Source: MGIIb-O5 sp036154155 (GTDB lineage: Archaea > Thermoplasmatota > Poseidoniia > Poseidoniales > Thalassarchaeaceae). Taken from it: 10,164 nt of DNA. The DNA is taken from positions 1-10,164 of the forward strand of contig JAYZLP010000058.1 of assembly GCA_036154155.1 (NCBI GenBank), written 5' to 3'. Of the stretch, positions 1 to 6,824 are shown in pieces; the stretch's first letter is position 1, and every line of letters begins with the position of its first letter. Made by a program: the position numbers and the translations under genes. A model generated the notes under the pieces. The model made no database searches, was not told the origin of the DNA, and saw nothing but the letters and a program-made list of their open reading frames with translations.

Positions 1-441
1 ACTGAGCCAGTAGTTCTGTTGAACGAGGTTTTTCCCGGAGACACCAATGCTCTTGATACCCTGTTCGGGGGACGGCTAATGTCGATAATGGACACAGCCG
101 CAGGAATGGCTGCGAGTAAATTTGCTCACAGGGAGTTCGTTACGGTCTCCGTAGATGCTCTGAAGTTCAAGAGGCCTGCATACCAAGGGGATGTAATTAG
201 GACCATAGGGCGTGTTGTATGGACTTCCCCCCGAACTGTTGGAGTCCAAGTTAGATCCTGCAGAATGACCAGATCCGACTGGGAGCCTGAGGAAATTTGC
301 TCTGGGTACTTTTTCATGGTTGCCATTGATGATTCGATGAAGCCCATCTCAGTTCCACAATTCACCCCGTCCACCGAGGAGGAGAAAATTCTCTGGGACG
401 GTGCGCAGAGTGCTCGTGACGCCATGCGTGGAACGCCTTGA
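1..441 (+). CDS. Acyl-CoA thioesterase, hotdog fold (5' end outside window)
   Basis: Hydrolyses acyl-CoA to free acid and CoA in the cytoplasm, judging by resemblance to the YciA / BACH / YkhA family of hotdog thioesterases. The frame is open from base 1, and the residues before the first in-window start (TTG at 19) already match the family, so the true start lies upstream of the window. In window codon numbering the family signature DTNALDTLFGGRLM occupies 14-27 and is followed by the MD pair at 30-31. N16 and D31 are the expected active-site positions. The helix after it (AAGMAASKFAH) and the strand FVTVSVDALKF are also typical of the hotdog core. Only about 146 residues are visible, close to a complete single-domain thioesterase. 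TGA at 439-441 precedes the next gene's preferred GTG start by 22 nt, so the two are probably cotranscribed. Substrate chain length cannot be read from the sequence. Confidence 0.88.
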   Translation, partial: TEPVVLLNEVFPGDTNALDTLFGGRLMSIMDTAAGMAASKFAHREFVTVSVDALKFKRPAYQGDVIRTIGRVVWTSPRTVGVQVRSCRMTRSDWEPEEICSGYFFMVAIDDSMKPISVPQFTPSTEEEKILWDGAQSARDAMRGTP

Positions 442-453
442 TCCGAAATCGAC

Positions 454-460
454 GGGTGAT
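454..460 (+). promoter_or_regulatory. Ribosome binding site setting the start of the pseudo-EF-Tu gene
   Basis: GGGTGAT at 454-460 complements the 3' end of archaeal 16S rRNA and lies 3 nt before GTG 464. With the full GGAGGTGAT pairing register this is a normal spacing. It favours GTG 464 over GTG 461 (no spacing) and over GTG 401, which lies inside the thioesterase gene. Confidence 0.5.
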
Positions 461-463
461 GTG

Positions 464-1444
464 GTGTCAGTACTGAACGTTGGATTCGTAGGTACCGATG
501 AGTACGCTCGTACTATTGCGAAGAAGGGTGACTCGAGGGATGTTGATTCGTATGCCCACAAGGAAACGATTGAGGGAGAGAGTCGTGTTCTATCGATACT
601 GAGGCCTCTAAAGCATCCCGATAGCATCAGGCCTCTACTTTCGGTACTTAATGTATCAAGAGTAGGGCTAATCGAGGTTACGAAAATTGACGCTGCCCTT
701 GGTGAGTGTCTGGTGGCTTTTGGTTGTGCGGGCATAGAAAGAGGCATAGCTCTAATCAATCCAGAGGAAGGGGGATGGGTTGATCCTGAACAGGTGAGGA
801 TGCTGTTACCCCAAGCAGGGCTGGATTGGGAAATATTGGAGGAGCTTCCCGAGCCTCACGAAGTTAGGGAGGCGCTATTCGGAATGTCAGAGGCAGAATC
901 TGCCGATCGCCCCCTGGTTGTTCCCCTTGATCAACACTTCAACGTACAGGGAATTGGAACTGTTGGAATTGGATACGTCCAATCGGGGACCATCAAGAAG
1001 CATGACGAGGTTGAGGAGTTACCAGGGGGAAACCCTGCCACAGTGAGAAGTCTGCAGGTAATGGATGACGATGTCGAGCAGGCCAACTCTGGGGACAGAG
1101 TGGGGATAGCATTCAGAGGGATGAAGGAGGGAGCCTTGGCGAAAGGAAGTTTGATTGTTCACAAGGGATCTGATTCTGTGACTGCTCACAAGACTTCCAG
1201 AGGTTCACTTTCGAAGGCCCCATTTCAGAAGCGAGATCTCTCGGCCGGGGATGTCGTTCATGCATCAGTAGACATGCAATTCAGAGTAGGGAGAATAGAA
1301 GAAATCGCAGGGGAAATAATTCGAATAAACTGGGATAGCCCCTTACTTGTAAGGGGGGATGGCGAGAGCAGGGTCATCCTAGTGCAACTAGATGCGCTTC
1401 CCATGAGGATTATTGGAAGTCTATCTAATCCATCTCCGGCGTGA
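464..1444 (+). CDS. EF-Tu/SelB-like protein with degenerate, probably inactive GTPase domain
   Basis: A 326-residue protein with the three-domain plan of elongation factor Tu. The first domain (about 1-125) keeps the fold pattern: MSVLNVGFVG in place of the P-loop strand, LRPLKHPDS where DTPGHADY would be, and IALINPEEGG where NKxD would be. The lysine and Ser/Thr of the P-loop, the switch II DxxG and the NKxD motif are all missing, so GTP binding is unlikely. Domain II (about 149-232) is well preserved: PLDQHFNVQGIGTVGIGYV, then SGTIKKHDEV, then RVGIAFRGMK and the KGSLIV strand. A shorter domain III-like beta barrel follows (about 255-320). GTG 464 is preferred because the protein then begins at the first beta strand and has a ribosome binding site. 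An upstream in-frame GTG at 401 would overlap the thioesterase by 41 nt. The role is unknown: a translation-related or tRNA/ribosome-binding function is inferred from the fold only. Confidence 0.8.
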   Translation: MSVLNVGFVGTDEYARTIAKKGDSRDVDSYAHKETIEGESRVLSILRPLKHPDSIRPLLSVLNVSRVGLIEVTKIDAALGECLVAFGCAGIERGIALINPEEGGWVDPEQVRMLLPQAGLDWEILEELPEPHEVREALFGMSEAESADRPLVVPLDQHFNVQGIGTVGIGYVQSGTIKKHDEVEELPGGNPATVRSLQVMDDDVEQANSGDRVGIAFRGMKEGALAKGSLIVHKGSDSVTAHKTSRGSLSKAPFQKRDLSAGDVVHASVDMQFRVGRIEEIAGEIIRINWDSPLLVRGDGESRVILVQLDALPMRIIGSLSNPSPA

Positions 1445-1451
1445 TTTTTTT
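1445..1451 (+). terminator. Oligo-T tract after the pseudo-EF-Tu gene
   Basis: Seven consecutive T residues begin directly after the TGA stop at 1442-1444. Archaeal RNA polymerase commonly terminates at T-runs without a hairpin, and no stem is visible here. The next gene has its own TATA-like box, which fits a transcript boundary at this point. Confidence 0.4.
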
Positions 1452-1494
1452 ATTCCAATAAGAGGGGTCGGAAGGTGGACAGCGCCCCTAGAAC

Positions 1495-1500
1495 TTATAC
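1495..1500 (+). promoter_or_regulatory. TATA-like box for the membrane/disordered protein gene
   Basis: TTATAC, followed by CG, lies 32 nt before ATG 1527, the distance expected for an archaeal leaderless transcript. The same eight bases, TTATACCG, lie 34 nt before ATG 9424. The box supports ATG 1527 over ATG 1509 and TTG 1413. No good ribosome binding site is seen in front of any of these starts. Confidence 0.4.
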
Positions 1501-1526
1501 CGGTAGAGATGCGCTCGAAGACTGGG

Positions 1527-3158
1527 ATGCACATAGCCGGGCTTAGGCCCGGCCGGACGGAAGGAGAAGCCGAATTAATCGGGAACCTTAGTTTGGTCGG
1601 GAGTAGAGGAAGATTCTGCGCAATTCTAACCGAGCGTCAGCTAACCCTCGAGAGGTTCGATGGATATGGCATCAGGATGGATTTAGAATCCATATCTAAG
1701 ATGAGGCACATGAAAATCCCAAACCTGCCCGGAGGGACTCCGATTATTGGCGCCGTAGCCATGGGGGTGGGTTACTCCGTACTACTCCCACCCGTTGGTT
1801 GGGCAGTTTTCGTAGCTGGTGGAATTTCCATAATGTCATACCTTTCTCTCAGGAAATCCACGCTAGTTATCGAGAATGGTGACGAACGGCATATGATCGG
1901 TGGGAGCGATGGGGCCCTGATGCGGCTGTGTCTGATGGTTGATCGTATTAGGAGTGGAGATAGCGTGGCTGATGCCAGAGTCGGGTTGGAGGATATAGAA
2001 ACTGAGCTTCCCATTTTCCCGGCATACATGGACGCCGGGGGGACAGCTCCCCCAATGATGGCCCTTCCAATGCCAGCACCACCCCCACTTGATGATTTAC
2101 CACCTCCGGAGCTGAATGTTGGCATCGAAGAGCCGATGCAGGCGCAGATGGGGGGTGAATCGGAGTTCAGTTGGAGGTCATTCCAAGAAGAGCCTGTCCC
2201 ACCCAAGGAAATGCCTAACTTCGAGACAAGCGAGCCAGAGAAGCCCTTGTCGGCTTACGAAAGAGCCTGGGGCAGGCAAGAGTCCCCGGACTGGTATAGG
2301 GAGAAGGACCCCGTCTCTCAGACGGAGAGCAGGATTGAGTCGGCCCTTTCTGGTGCGGCCGATATGTTTGGCTTTGGCGGTATGTTCGATGATGACGATG
2401 GCCCTGTTCATTCTAGTCCGATAGAGGAGGAGGGTTCTATTTTCGGAGGGGTTTTCGATGAGCCAAGCGAGTCTGTTTCCAGAGTCTCATCTAGCTCGGA
2501 AATGATCAAGGCCGCACATAACAGATTCGGAGAGCCGGTTGCCCCATACAACCCCCATGCCCTGCCCGAACCCACAGTCGAAGCCGTGAGGGAGGAATGT
2601 AAGCCTGGCTTGGTTAGGATGGCCAAAGCGAGGCAGGCGCAGACAAGGAAGGCGCTTACTGCCCCATCAATTGACAACGCAAGCCTGGATGACTATCCGG
2701 GAGTCTCGAAGTTGGCAACATCGATGAATGGTGGCCGTGTAGACACAAGGGGAATAGCTAGGTCACGTAGCAAGCCAAGCTGGATTGTTTCCCTACTTAG
2801 GCCGAAGAGCAGGGCGAGTCGAAAGGAGAGAGAGGATTACTCGTCCCAGTATGGGGACTCGGATGGAGTTGAGCATTCTGAGGGTGAGAAATTCAGGACA
2901 TCCCAAATTCTCAGACTACGAAGTGACCAAGATCACCAAGCAGATGTTGTTGGGAGAATGGACAGGAGGAGGGCTCTAACACCTCCATCTTCAGCTAAGG
3001 ACGCTCTTAATCGCAAGGTCAGGAAGGTTCTGGAAGGTGAGGAGGGAGGGCCTGCTTCTCTGTCGGAAACTGGTTCCGGCCTCAGGTTCTCACAACTTCG
3101 AAGGTCGTCCCCCAGTAGCGAGAAGCACCACATCCCTGGGGTTCGTAGGCTCGAGTGA
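1527..3158 (+). CDS. Unknown protein: PH-like domain with membrane hairpin and long disordered tail
   Basis: I do not recognise this 543-residue protein. Residues 1-65 are strand-rich (ELIGNLSLVG, FCAILTERQLTLERF, IRMDLESISKM) and resemble the first half of a PH/GRAM-type barrel. Residues 70-108 form a Gly-rich hydrophobic hairpin: two membrane passes separated by LLPPVGW. Residues 110-142 (STLVIENGDERHMI, then an LMRLCLMVDRI helix) could complete the barrel. From about 165 to the end the chain is low in complexity and probably disordered. It holds a proline-rich stretch (173-195), acidic and serine-rich segments, a duplicated FGG(M/V)FD motif at 283-288 and 306-311, and a basic C-terminal third rich in RS, RK and SS. 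ATG 1527 is chosen for its TATA spacing; ATG 1509 and TTG 1413 are in-frame alternatives. Membrane anchoring with a large cytoplasmic tail is inferred. The stop abuts the stop of the convergent PfkB gene. Confidence 0.7.
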   Translation: MHIAGLRPGRTEGEAELIGNLSLVGSRGRFCAILTERQLTLERFDGYGIRMDLESISKMRHMKIPNLPGGTPIIGAVAMGVGYSVLLPPVGWAVFVAGGISIMSYLSLRKSTLVIENGDERHMIGGSDGALMRLCLMVDRIRSGDSVADARVGLEDIETELPIFPAYMDAGGTAPPMMALPMPAPPPLDDLPPPELNVGIEEPMQAQMGGESEFSWRSFQEEPVPPKEMPNFETSEPEKPLSAYERAWGRQESPDWYREKDPVSQTESRIESALSGAADMFGFGGMFDDDDGPVHSSPIEEEGSIFGGVFDEPSESVSRVSSSSEMIKAAHNRFGEPVAPYNPHALPEPTVEAVREECKPGLVRMAKARQAQTRKALTAPSIDNASLDDYPGVSKLATSMNGGRVDTRGIARSRSKPSWIVSLLRPKSRASRKEREDYSSQYGDSDGVEHSEGEKFRTSQILRLRSDQDHQADVVGRMDRRRALTPPSSAKDALNRKVRKVLEGEEGGPASLSETGSGLRFSQLRRSSPSSEKHHIPGVRRLE

Positions 3159-4121
3159 TCATATTCCGACTATTCTCCGGTACCTATCTGCACGGGCATG
3201 ATAAGCCCCTCTGCCCAAGCTCCTCACTCCCTTAGTACCAAGGCGCTCAACGCAGTATGATGCGGTTACCGTAGCATGTACCAACGCGTTTCTCATGACT
3301 TCAGAGTCGTTCAGAGGGGATTCGTGCCCCATTAGACAAGCGAAAAGCGCCCCAGCAAAAGTGTCTCCACAACCCGTTGGATCGACCATTTTGTCAGTGG
3401 GATAGGAAGGTAGGGCTATGGTTCCGCAGGGCAAATGTGCCAGAACCCCGCTGCTGCCCCTCTTCACAATGAGGCTTCTAGGGCCAGGGCCAGCTTCCTT
3501 TCCCCCATGGAGTGAGCCCCCAGACATTACGGATGCAATGGCCCTCGTAAGTACCTGCTCGTCTGCGATAGAGCAGACTTCCTCCTCGTTGATTATGACC
3601 ACATCCACATTCCTCATGGCTTCGGAGAGTAATTCGAATTCTTCTTCTATCCACAATCTGAATGAGTCCAAGACAGTTATTCTGGCCCCGGGGCACTGAT
3701 TGAGTGCCGCAAGCTGAATCCTTGGATGTGCGTTTGCGCAGAAAAGTACGTCTGGGTCTGACCAAGCATCCGGAATCACCGGGGTGAAGTCTTCCAATAC
3801 ATTGAGATCTGTCGAAATTGTTGTCACTCTGTCCATTGAGTCATCATACTTCCCCGACCACCTGAACGTCCTTCCATCGCCTACCACAACACCAGCTAGA
3901 TTCAGTCCTGCATCCTCGAGGACCATCTGGTGGTATGTGGAGAAATCCTCCCCGACTGCACTCACGATGCCGATCCTAGGAGGTTTTCCGGGAAGTGGCC
4001 TCATGTGGAAAGATGCTGCCAGTCCCGAGTGTGAAGCGGCCCCTCCTAGAATTCCACTTCCATTCTCCTCGGGCGTTTGAATATCGTCGTAACCAATGCT
4101 CCCAACGATGACCATCTCCAT
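3159..4121 (-). CDS. PfkB/ribokinase-family carbohydrate or nucleoside kinase
   Basis: Probably phosphorylates a sugar, nucleoside or related alcohol with ATP; the substrate cannot be told from sequence. The chain has 320 residues, normal for the family. It opens with MEMVIVGSIGYDDI, the usual first strand with the substrate-side Asp region. GILGGAASHSG at about 24-34 is the family Gly-Gly motif. VIINEEEV at about 175-182 is the NxxE magnesium motif. DPTGCGDTFAGALFA at 247-261 is PfkB signature 2, with the catalytic base D253 and the anion hole. The start is ATG 4121 because GGAGG on the minus strand lies 8 nt before it; GTG 4136 would overlap accC by 14 nt and has no usable site. The preceding carboxylase stop and this start form TGATATG, so translation is probably coupled. 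Downstream, the stop touches that of the opposing gene with no spacer. Confidence 0.88.
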   Translation of the reverse strand: MEMVIVGSIGYDDIQTPEENGSGILGGAASHSGLAASFHMRPLPGKPPRIGIVSAVGEDFSTYHQMVLEDAGLNLAGVVVGDGRTFRWSGKYDDSMDRVTTISTDLNVLEDFTPVIPDAWSDPDVLFCANAHPRIQLAALNQCPGARITVLDSFRLWIEEEFELLSEAMRNVDVVIINEEEVCSIADEQVLTRAIASVMSGGSLHGGKEAGPGPRSLIVKRGSSGVLAHLPCGTIALPSYPTDKMVDPTGCGDTFAGALFACLMGHESPLNDSEVMRNALVHATVTASYCVERLGTKGVRSLGRGAYHARADRYRRIVGI

Positions 4122-4122
4122 A

Positions 4123-5469
4123 TCAATTGCCTCCACCTACCAAATCGGGATGTTCCTCCAGATACCTTATTGTCACGTCCCCATTTAGGAAGTCTTCCTC
4201 CTTGAGAATCTCCTGATGCAGGGGGATTAGAGTGTCGACACCGATGAGTATTGTTTCAGAAAGTGCGGCTTCCATCCTGGAGATGGCCTGTGTACGATCC
4301 GAGCCCCACGATATTATCTTTGACAGGAGTGAGTCGAAAACTGCGGGCATGTCATACCCCGTGTGTGCATGGGAATCTATCCTGATCCCTGGCCCGCCTG
4401 GCCAGTGACACTCCCAGAGCCTCCCGGGAGAGTGAGCTAGGGTTGTGGGGTTCTCCGCGTTGACTCTGACTTGGATGGCGTGCCCACTAATGGCTATCTC
4501 ATCCTGGGAGAGCGGGATTGATTCTCCAGCAGCGATCCTGATTCCTAGAGAAACTAGATCGTGCCCTGTAATCATTTCAGTGACAGTGTGCTCAACCTGA
4601 ACCCTCGGATTGACCTCTAAGAAGAAGAACTCTCCATCGGTGTCACGCAGGAATTCGAAAGTTGCGAGTCCCTTGTACCCGACCGCCTCCGCTCCAGCGA
4701 CTACCCTGGAGCCGAGTTCTGACCTAATGTCTTCAGAAAGCCAAGGGCCCTCTTCCAATATCTTCTGATGTCTCCTCTGGATGGAGCAGAATCTCTCGCC
4801 GAAGTGGATGGCCTTTTCTCCATCTCCAAGTACTTGGAACTCTATGTGTTGAGCGCCTCTGATAAATTTCTCTAGGAAGACCCTGTCATCGCCGAATGCA
4901 GAAAGAGCGCGACCTTGGCAGAGTCTCAAGGCCTTGTCGAAATCATCCGGAGAATCGACTACCTGCATCCCTATCCCACCCCCTCCAGCAGCAGCCTTGA
5001 TAATTACTGGGTAGCCAATTTCCGCAGCCTGCTTGGCGGCCTCTTTTGGATTCGATATAGGTCCGTCTGAACCCCTTGCAACGGGTATTCCTGCCTTTGT
5101 CATTGCATCCCTAGCAGCGATCTTGTCTCCGAGTAACCTGAGGACCTCGGGGCTGGGTCCGATGAAGGTGATTCCTTCGTCTTCGAGCCTCTGGGCGAAG
5201 ACAGGGTTCTCGGCTAGGAACCCGTATCCAGGGTGCACTGCGTCGGCACCAACTTCCTTTGCGGCTTCCACGATTGCCTCGATGTCGAGATAAGAAGCCA
5301 GTGGGTCAGAACGTGGGATGTACACTCCCTCGTCAGCGAGTCTTACTGGGAGGGAAAGCCTGTCTTCTTTCCCATGGATTACGACAGCATCGATCCCCAT
5401 TGACCTCAGGGATCTTAGTATCCTGAGAGCTATCTCCCCGCGATTCGCGATAAGCACCCTCCTGAACAT
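4123..5469 (-). CDS. accC: Biotin carboxylase subunit of an acyl-CoA (acetyl/propionyl-CoA) carboxylase
   Basis: Carries out ATP- and bicarbonate-dependent carboxylation of biotin on a carrier protein, the first half-reaction of acetyl-/propionyl-CoA carboxylase. At 448 residues it matches E. coli AccC in length and carries no biotinyl domain. The N-terminal domain starts MFRRVLIANRGEIALRI, followed by HPGYGFLAEN at 79-88. The ATP-grasp part has K116, K158, the glycine loop GGGGIG at 162-167, H208 and E210. The signature EVNPRVQVEHTVTEMITG at 285-302 holds E285, N287, R289, Q291, V292 and E293, and R335 corresponds to the substrate-binding Arg338 of E. coli. All expected catalytic residues are present. 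The loop reads GGGGIGM, where Arg or Lys is usual before GM. The start ATG 5469 lies about 30 nt downstream of a TATA-like box, consistent with a short leader. Biotin carrier and carboxyltransferase genes are not in the window. The PfkB gene follows immediately. Confidence 0.93.
   Translation of the reverse strand: MFRRVLIANRGEIALRILRSLRSMGIDAVVIHGKEDRLSLPVRLADEGVYIPRSDPLASYLDIEAIVEAAKEVGADAVHPGYGFLAENPVFAQRLEDEGITFIGPSPEVLRLLGDKIAARDAMTKAGIPVARGSDGPISNPKEAAKQAAEIGYPVIIKAAAGGGGIGMQVVDSPDDFDKALRLCQGRALSAFGDDRVFLEKFIRGAQHIEFQVLGDGEKAIHFGERFCSIQRRHQKILEEGPWLSEDIRSELGSRVVAGAEAVGYKGLATFEFLRDTDGEFFFLEVNPRVQVEHTVTEMITGHDLVSLGIRIAAGESIPLSQDEIAISGHAIQVRVNAENPTTLAHSPGRLWECHWPGGPGIRIDSHAHTGYDMPAVFDSLLSKIISWGSDRTQAISRMEAALSETILIGVDTLIPLHQEILKEEDFLNGDVTIRYLEEHPDLVGGGN
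4130..4137 (-). promoter_or_regulatory. Ribosome binding site of the PfkB gene
   Basis: GGTGGAGG on the minus strand lies inside the last codons of accC, with GGAGG 8 nt before ATG 4121. It fixes the start at 4121 and points to coupled translation with the upstream accC. Confidence 0.6.
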
Positions 5470-5495
5470 CTGATGTGCTGCTGAGGAAAGAGCCC

Positions 5496-5505
5496 TATGA
5501 TTAAA
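5496..5505 (-). promoter_or_regulatory. TATA-like promoter of accC
   Basis: The minus strand reads TTTAATCATA, an archaeal TATA-like box, about 27 nt before the base where a transcript would start just ahead of ATG 5469. No ribosome binding site lies before that ATG, which fits a leaderless or short-leader mRNA. It lies in the 63-bp gap between accC and the upstream reductase gene, so accC-pfkB may form its own transcript. Confidence 0.4.
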
Positions 5506-5532
5506 TCGGCATTTGGCTGATTATTGAACGGG

Positions 5533-6813
5533 TCAGTATACATCCCTAAGATAGCGCTTCTCAGTTTTCATCAAACCGGTTTCTACGAAATCCTTAGCCT
5601 CATCTTCGCTCATATCTCCATACTTAGCGCAAATTGAAATGAGCGTCTTGTGAACATCCTTGGCCATGTAATTCTTGTCGCCGCAGACGTAGAAATATCC
5701 GCCGCCGTTAATCCATTCCCAGATCTCTTCACCGTTCTTCTCCATGAGATGCTGGACGTACACTTTCTCAGAGCCCGCTCTGGACCAAGCGAGATCGTGC
5801 CTGTCTAGAACTCCTCTATCTTTCCAGTCTTCCATCTCGTCCCTGTAGTAATACTCTCCTTCCTCGGTCCAGTCTCCAAAGAATAGCCAATTCCTACCTT
5901 TGGCCCCATCCAAATCTCTCTGCTGCAGAAACGCCCTGAAAGGGGCTATCCCGGTTCCCGGGCCAACCATAATTGCATCAGTCGAACCATCTTCGGGAAG
6001 AACGAAGGAACGAGTCGGTGACATGAAGACACCAATCTCGGTATTGGTGACTTCGCACCTGTCGGCCAAATAACCAGTGCAAAGTCCGGTTCTATCCCTT
6101 TCATGGTGACTGTATCTAACTATTCCAACCGTCAGATGAACGGTTCCGGGTTCAAAATCCGGGCTGCTTGCAATTGAATACAATCTTGGCTTCAGCCTGT
6201 CCATTCCCTCTACCATCTGCTGAGGAGTGAACCCAACATGGCCAAAGTCTGAAAGTGCATCTACGTAGTCTCGAGACCAGATATAGTCCTCCATGGCATC
6301 TGAATCTGAAGTCAACTCCCTCCACAGAGTCTCAGCAGGGTCGGTGAGTGTGCCAATCTCCACATAACCTTCTGGCAAATCACCTTCTTCCCCACTTCCT
6401 GACCAATCAACGATTACCGAACCGTCCCTGGTGGATGTGCGAGACCTGCTTACCATACGAATCTCTGATTCTGCGTCATCGGAAATCAACCTAATTCCGA
6501 GTGCCTCGATCCACTTCTTCGATACTCTATGAATCTCATATTTGTCTGTCAGCGCCTCCCTAATTGAGAATTCTCCAACATGAGTTTCGACAATCTCTTC
6601 ACCGGTGAAACCGCAGAGGCCGATCAATTCCTCAACTATTTCCGGGGGGCATCTAGGAATCACACCTAATGCGTCGCCTGCCTTGTAGCTCATCCCTGAA
6701 TCCCCTAAATCGAAAACTATGTGCCTAGTCTCCTTGCCAGAGCCTTTTCCATTCAATACGTGATTGTCCGTGAGGGTGGATGAATACGGATTCTTCGCGC
6801 TCCAGTCAGACAT
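5533..6813 (-). CDS. CysJ-like NADPH-dependent flavin reductase lacking the flavodoxin domain
   Basis: Resembles the FAD/NADPH half of sulfite reductase alpha subunit (CysJ) and other diflavin reductases; it moves electrons from NADPH through FAD to a partner. The 426 residues start directly at the FAD/connecting domain (NPYSSTLTDNHVLNGKGSGK, then DLGDSGMSYKAGDALGV at 35-51). FAD binding: RLYSIASSP at 210-218 and GLCTGYLADR at 243-252. NADPH binding: GPGTGIAPFRAFLQQR at 284-299, WSRAGSEKVYVQ at 343-354 (Ser-Arg and Lys-x-Tyr suit the 2'-phosphate), and YVCGDKNYMAKDV at 375-387. The C terminus KRYLRDVY ends in the aromatic residue that stacks on flavin. The N-terminal FMN-binding flavodoxin domain of CysJ is absent, so a separate flavodoxin or ferredoxin is a likely partner. 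About 50 extra residues (roughly 118-168) interrupt the connecting domain. No sulfite reductase hemoprotein gene is nearby, so the acceptor is unknown. Confidence 0.88.
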   Translation of the reverse strand: MSDWSAKNPYSSTLTDNHVLNGKGSGKETRHIVFDLGDSGMSYKAGDALGVIPRCPPEIVEELIGLCGFTGEEIVETHVGEFSIREALTDKYEIHRVSKKWIEALGIRLISDDAESEIRMVSRSRTSTRDGSVIVDWSGSGEEGDLPEGYVEIGTLTDPAETLWRELTSDSDAMEDYIWSRDYVDALSDFGHVGFTPQQMVEGMDRLKPRLYSIASSPDFEPGTVHLTVGIVRYSHHERDRTGLCTGYLADRCEVTNTEIGVFMSPTRSFVLPEDGSTDAIMVGPGTGIAPFRAFLQQRDLDGAKGRNWLFFGDWTEEGEYYYRDEMEDWKDRGVLDRHDLAWSRAGSEKVYVQHLMEKNGEEIWEWINGGGYFYVCGDKNYMAKDVHKTLISICAKYGDMSEDEAKDFVETGLMKTEKRYLRDVY

Positions 6814-6817
6814 GCTG

Positions 6818-6824
6818 TCACCTT
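6818..6824 (-). promoter_or_regulatory. Ribosome binding site of the CysJ-like gene
   Basis: AAGGTGA on the minus strand, 4 nt before ATG 6813, is a strong anti-16S match in the standard register and fixes the start. A TTCATAAA box on the same strand (6847-6854) lies about 25 nt further upstream of the probable transcript start and could be the promoter. Read on the plus strand it is TTTATGAA and might also serve the divergent hydrolase gene. Confidence 0.5.

Noticed and set aside
401..463. Longer start (GTG 401) for the pseudo-EF-Tu gene
   Set aside because: It would overlap the thioesterase by 41 nt, it lacks a ribosome binding site, and the extra residues precede the first conserved beta strand.
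349..759. 136-codon open frame on the minus strand
   Set aside because: It lies across the thioesterase/pseudo-EF-Tu junction, opposite two genes with clear family signatures, and its translation is Ser/Thr/Pro-rich with no recognisable motif.
1772..2206. 144-codon minus-strand open frame opposite the unknown membrane protein
   Set aside because: The translation is Ser/Gly/Pro-rich low complexity, as expected of an antisense shadow of the proline-rich region. The plus frame continues unbroken with a plausible membrane domain.
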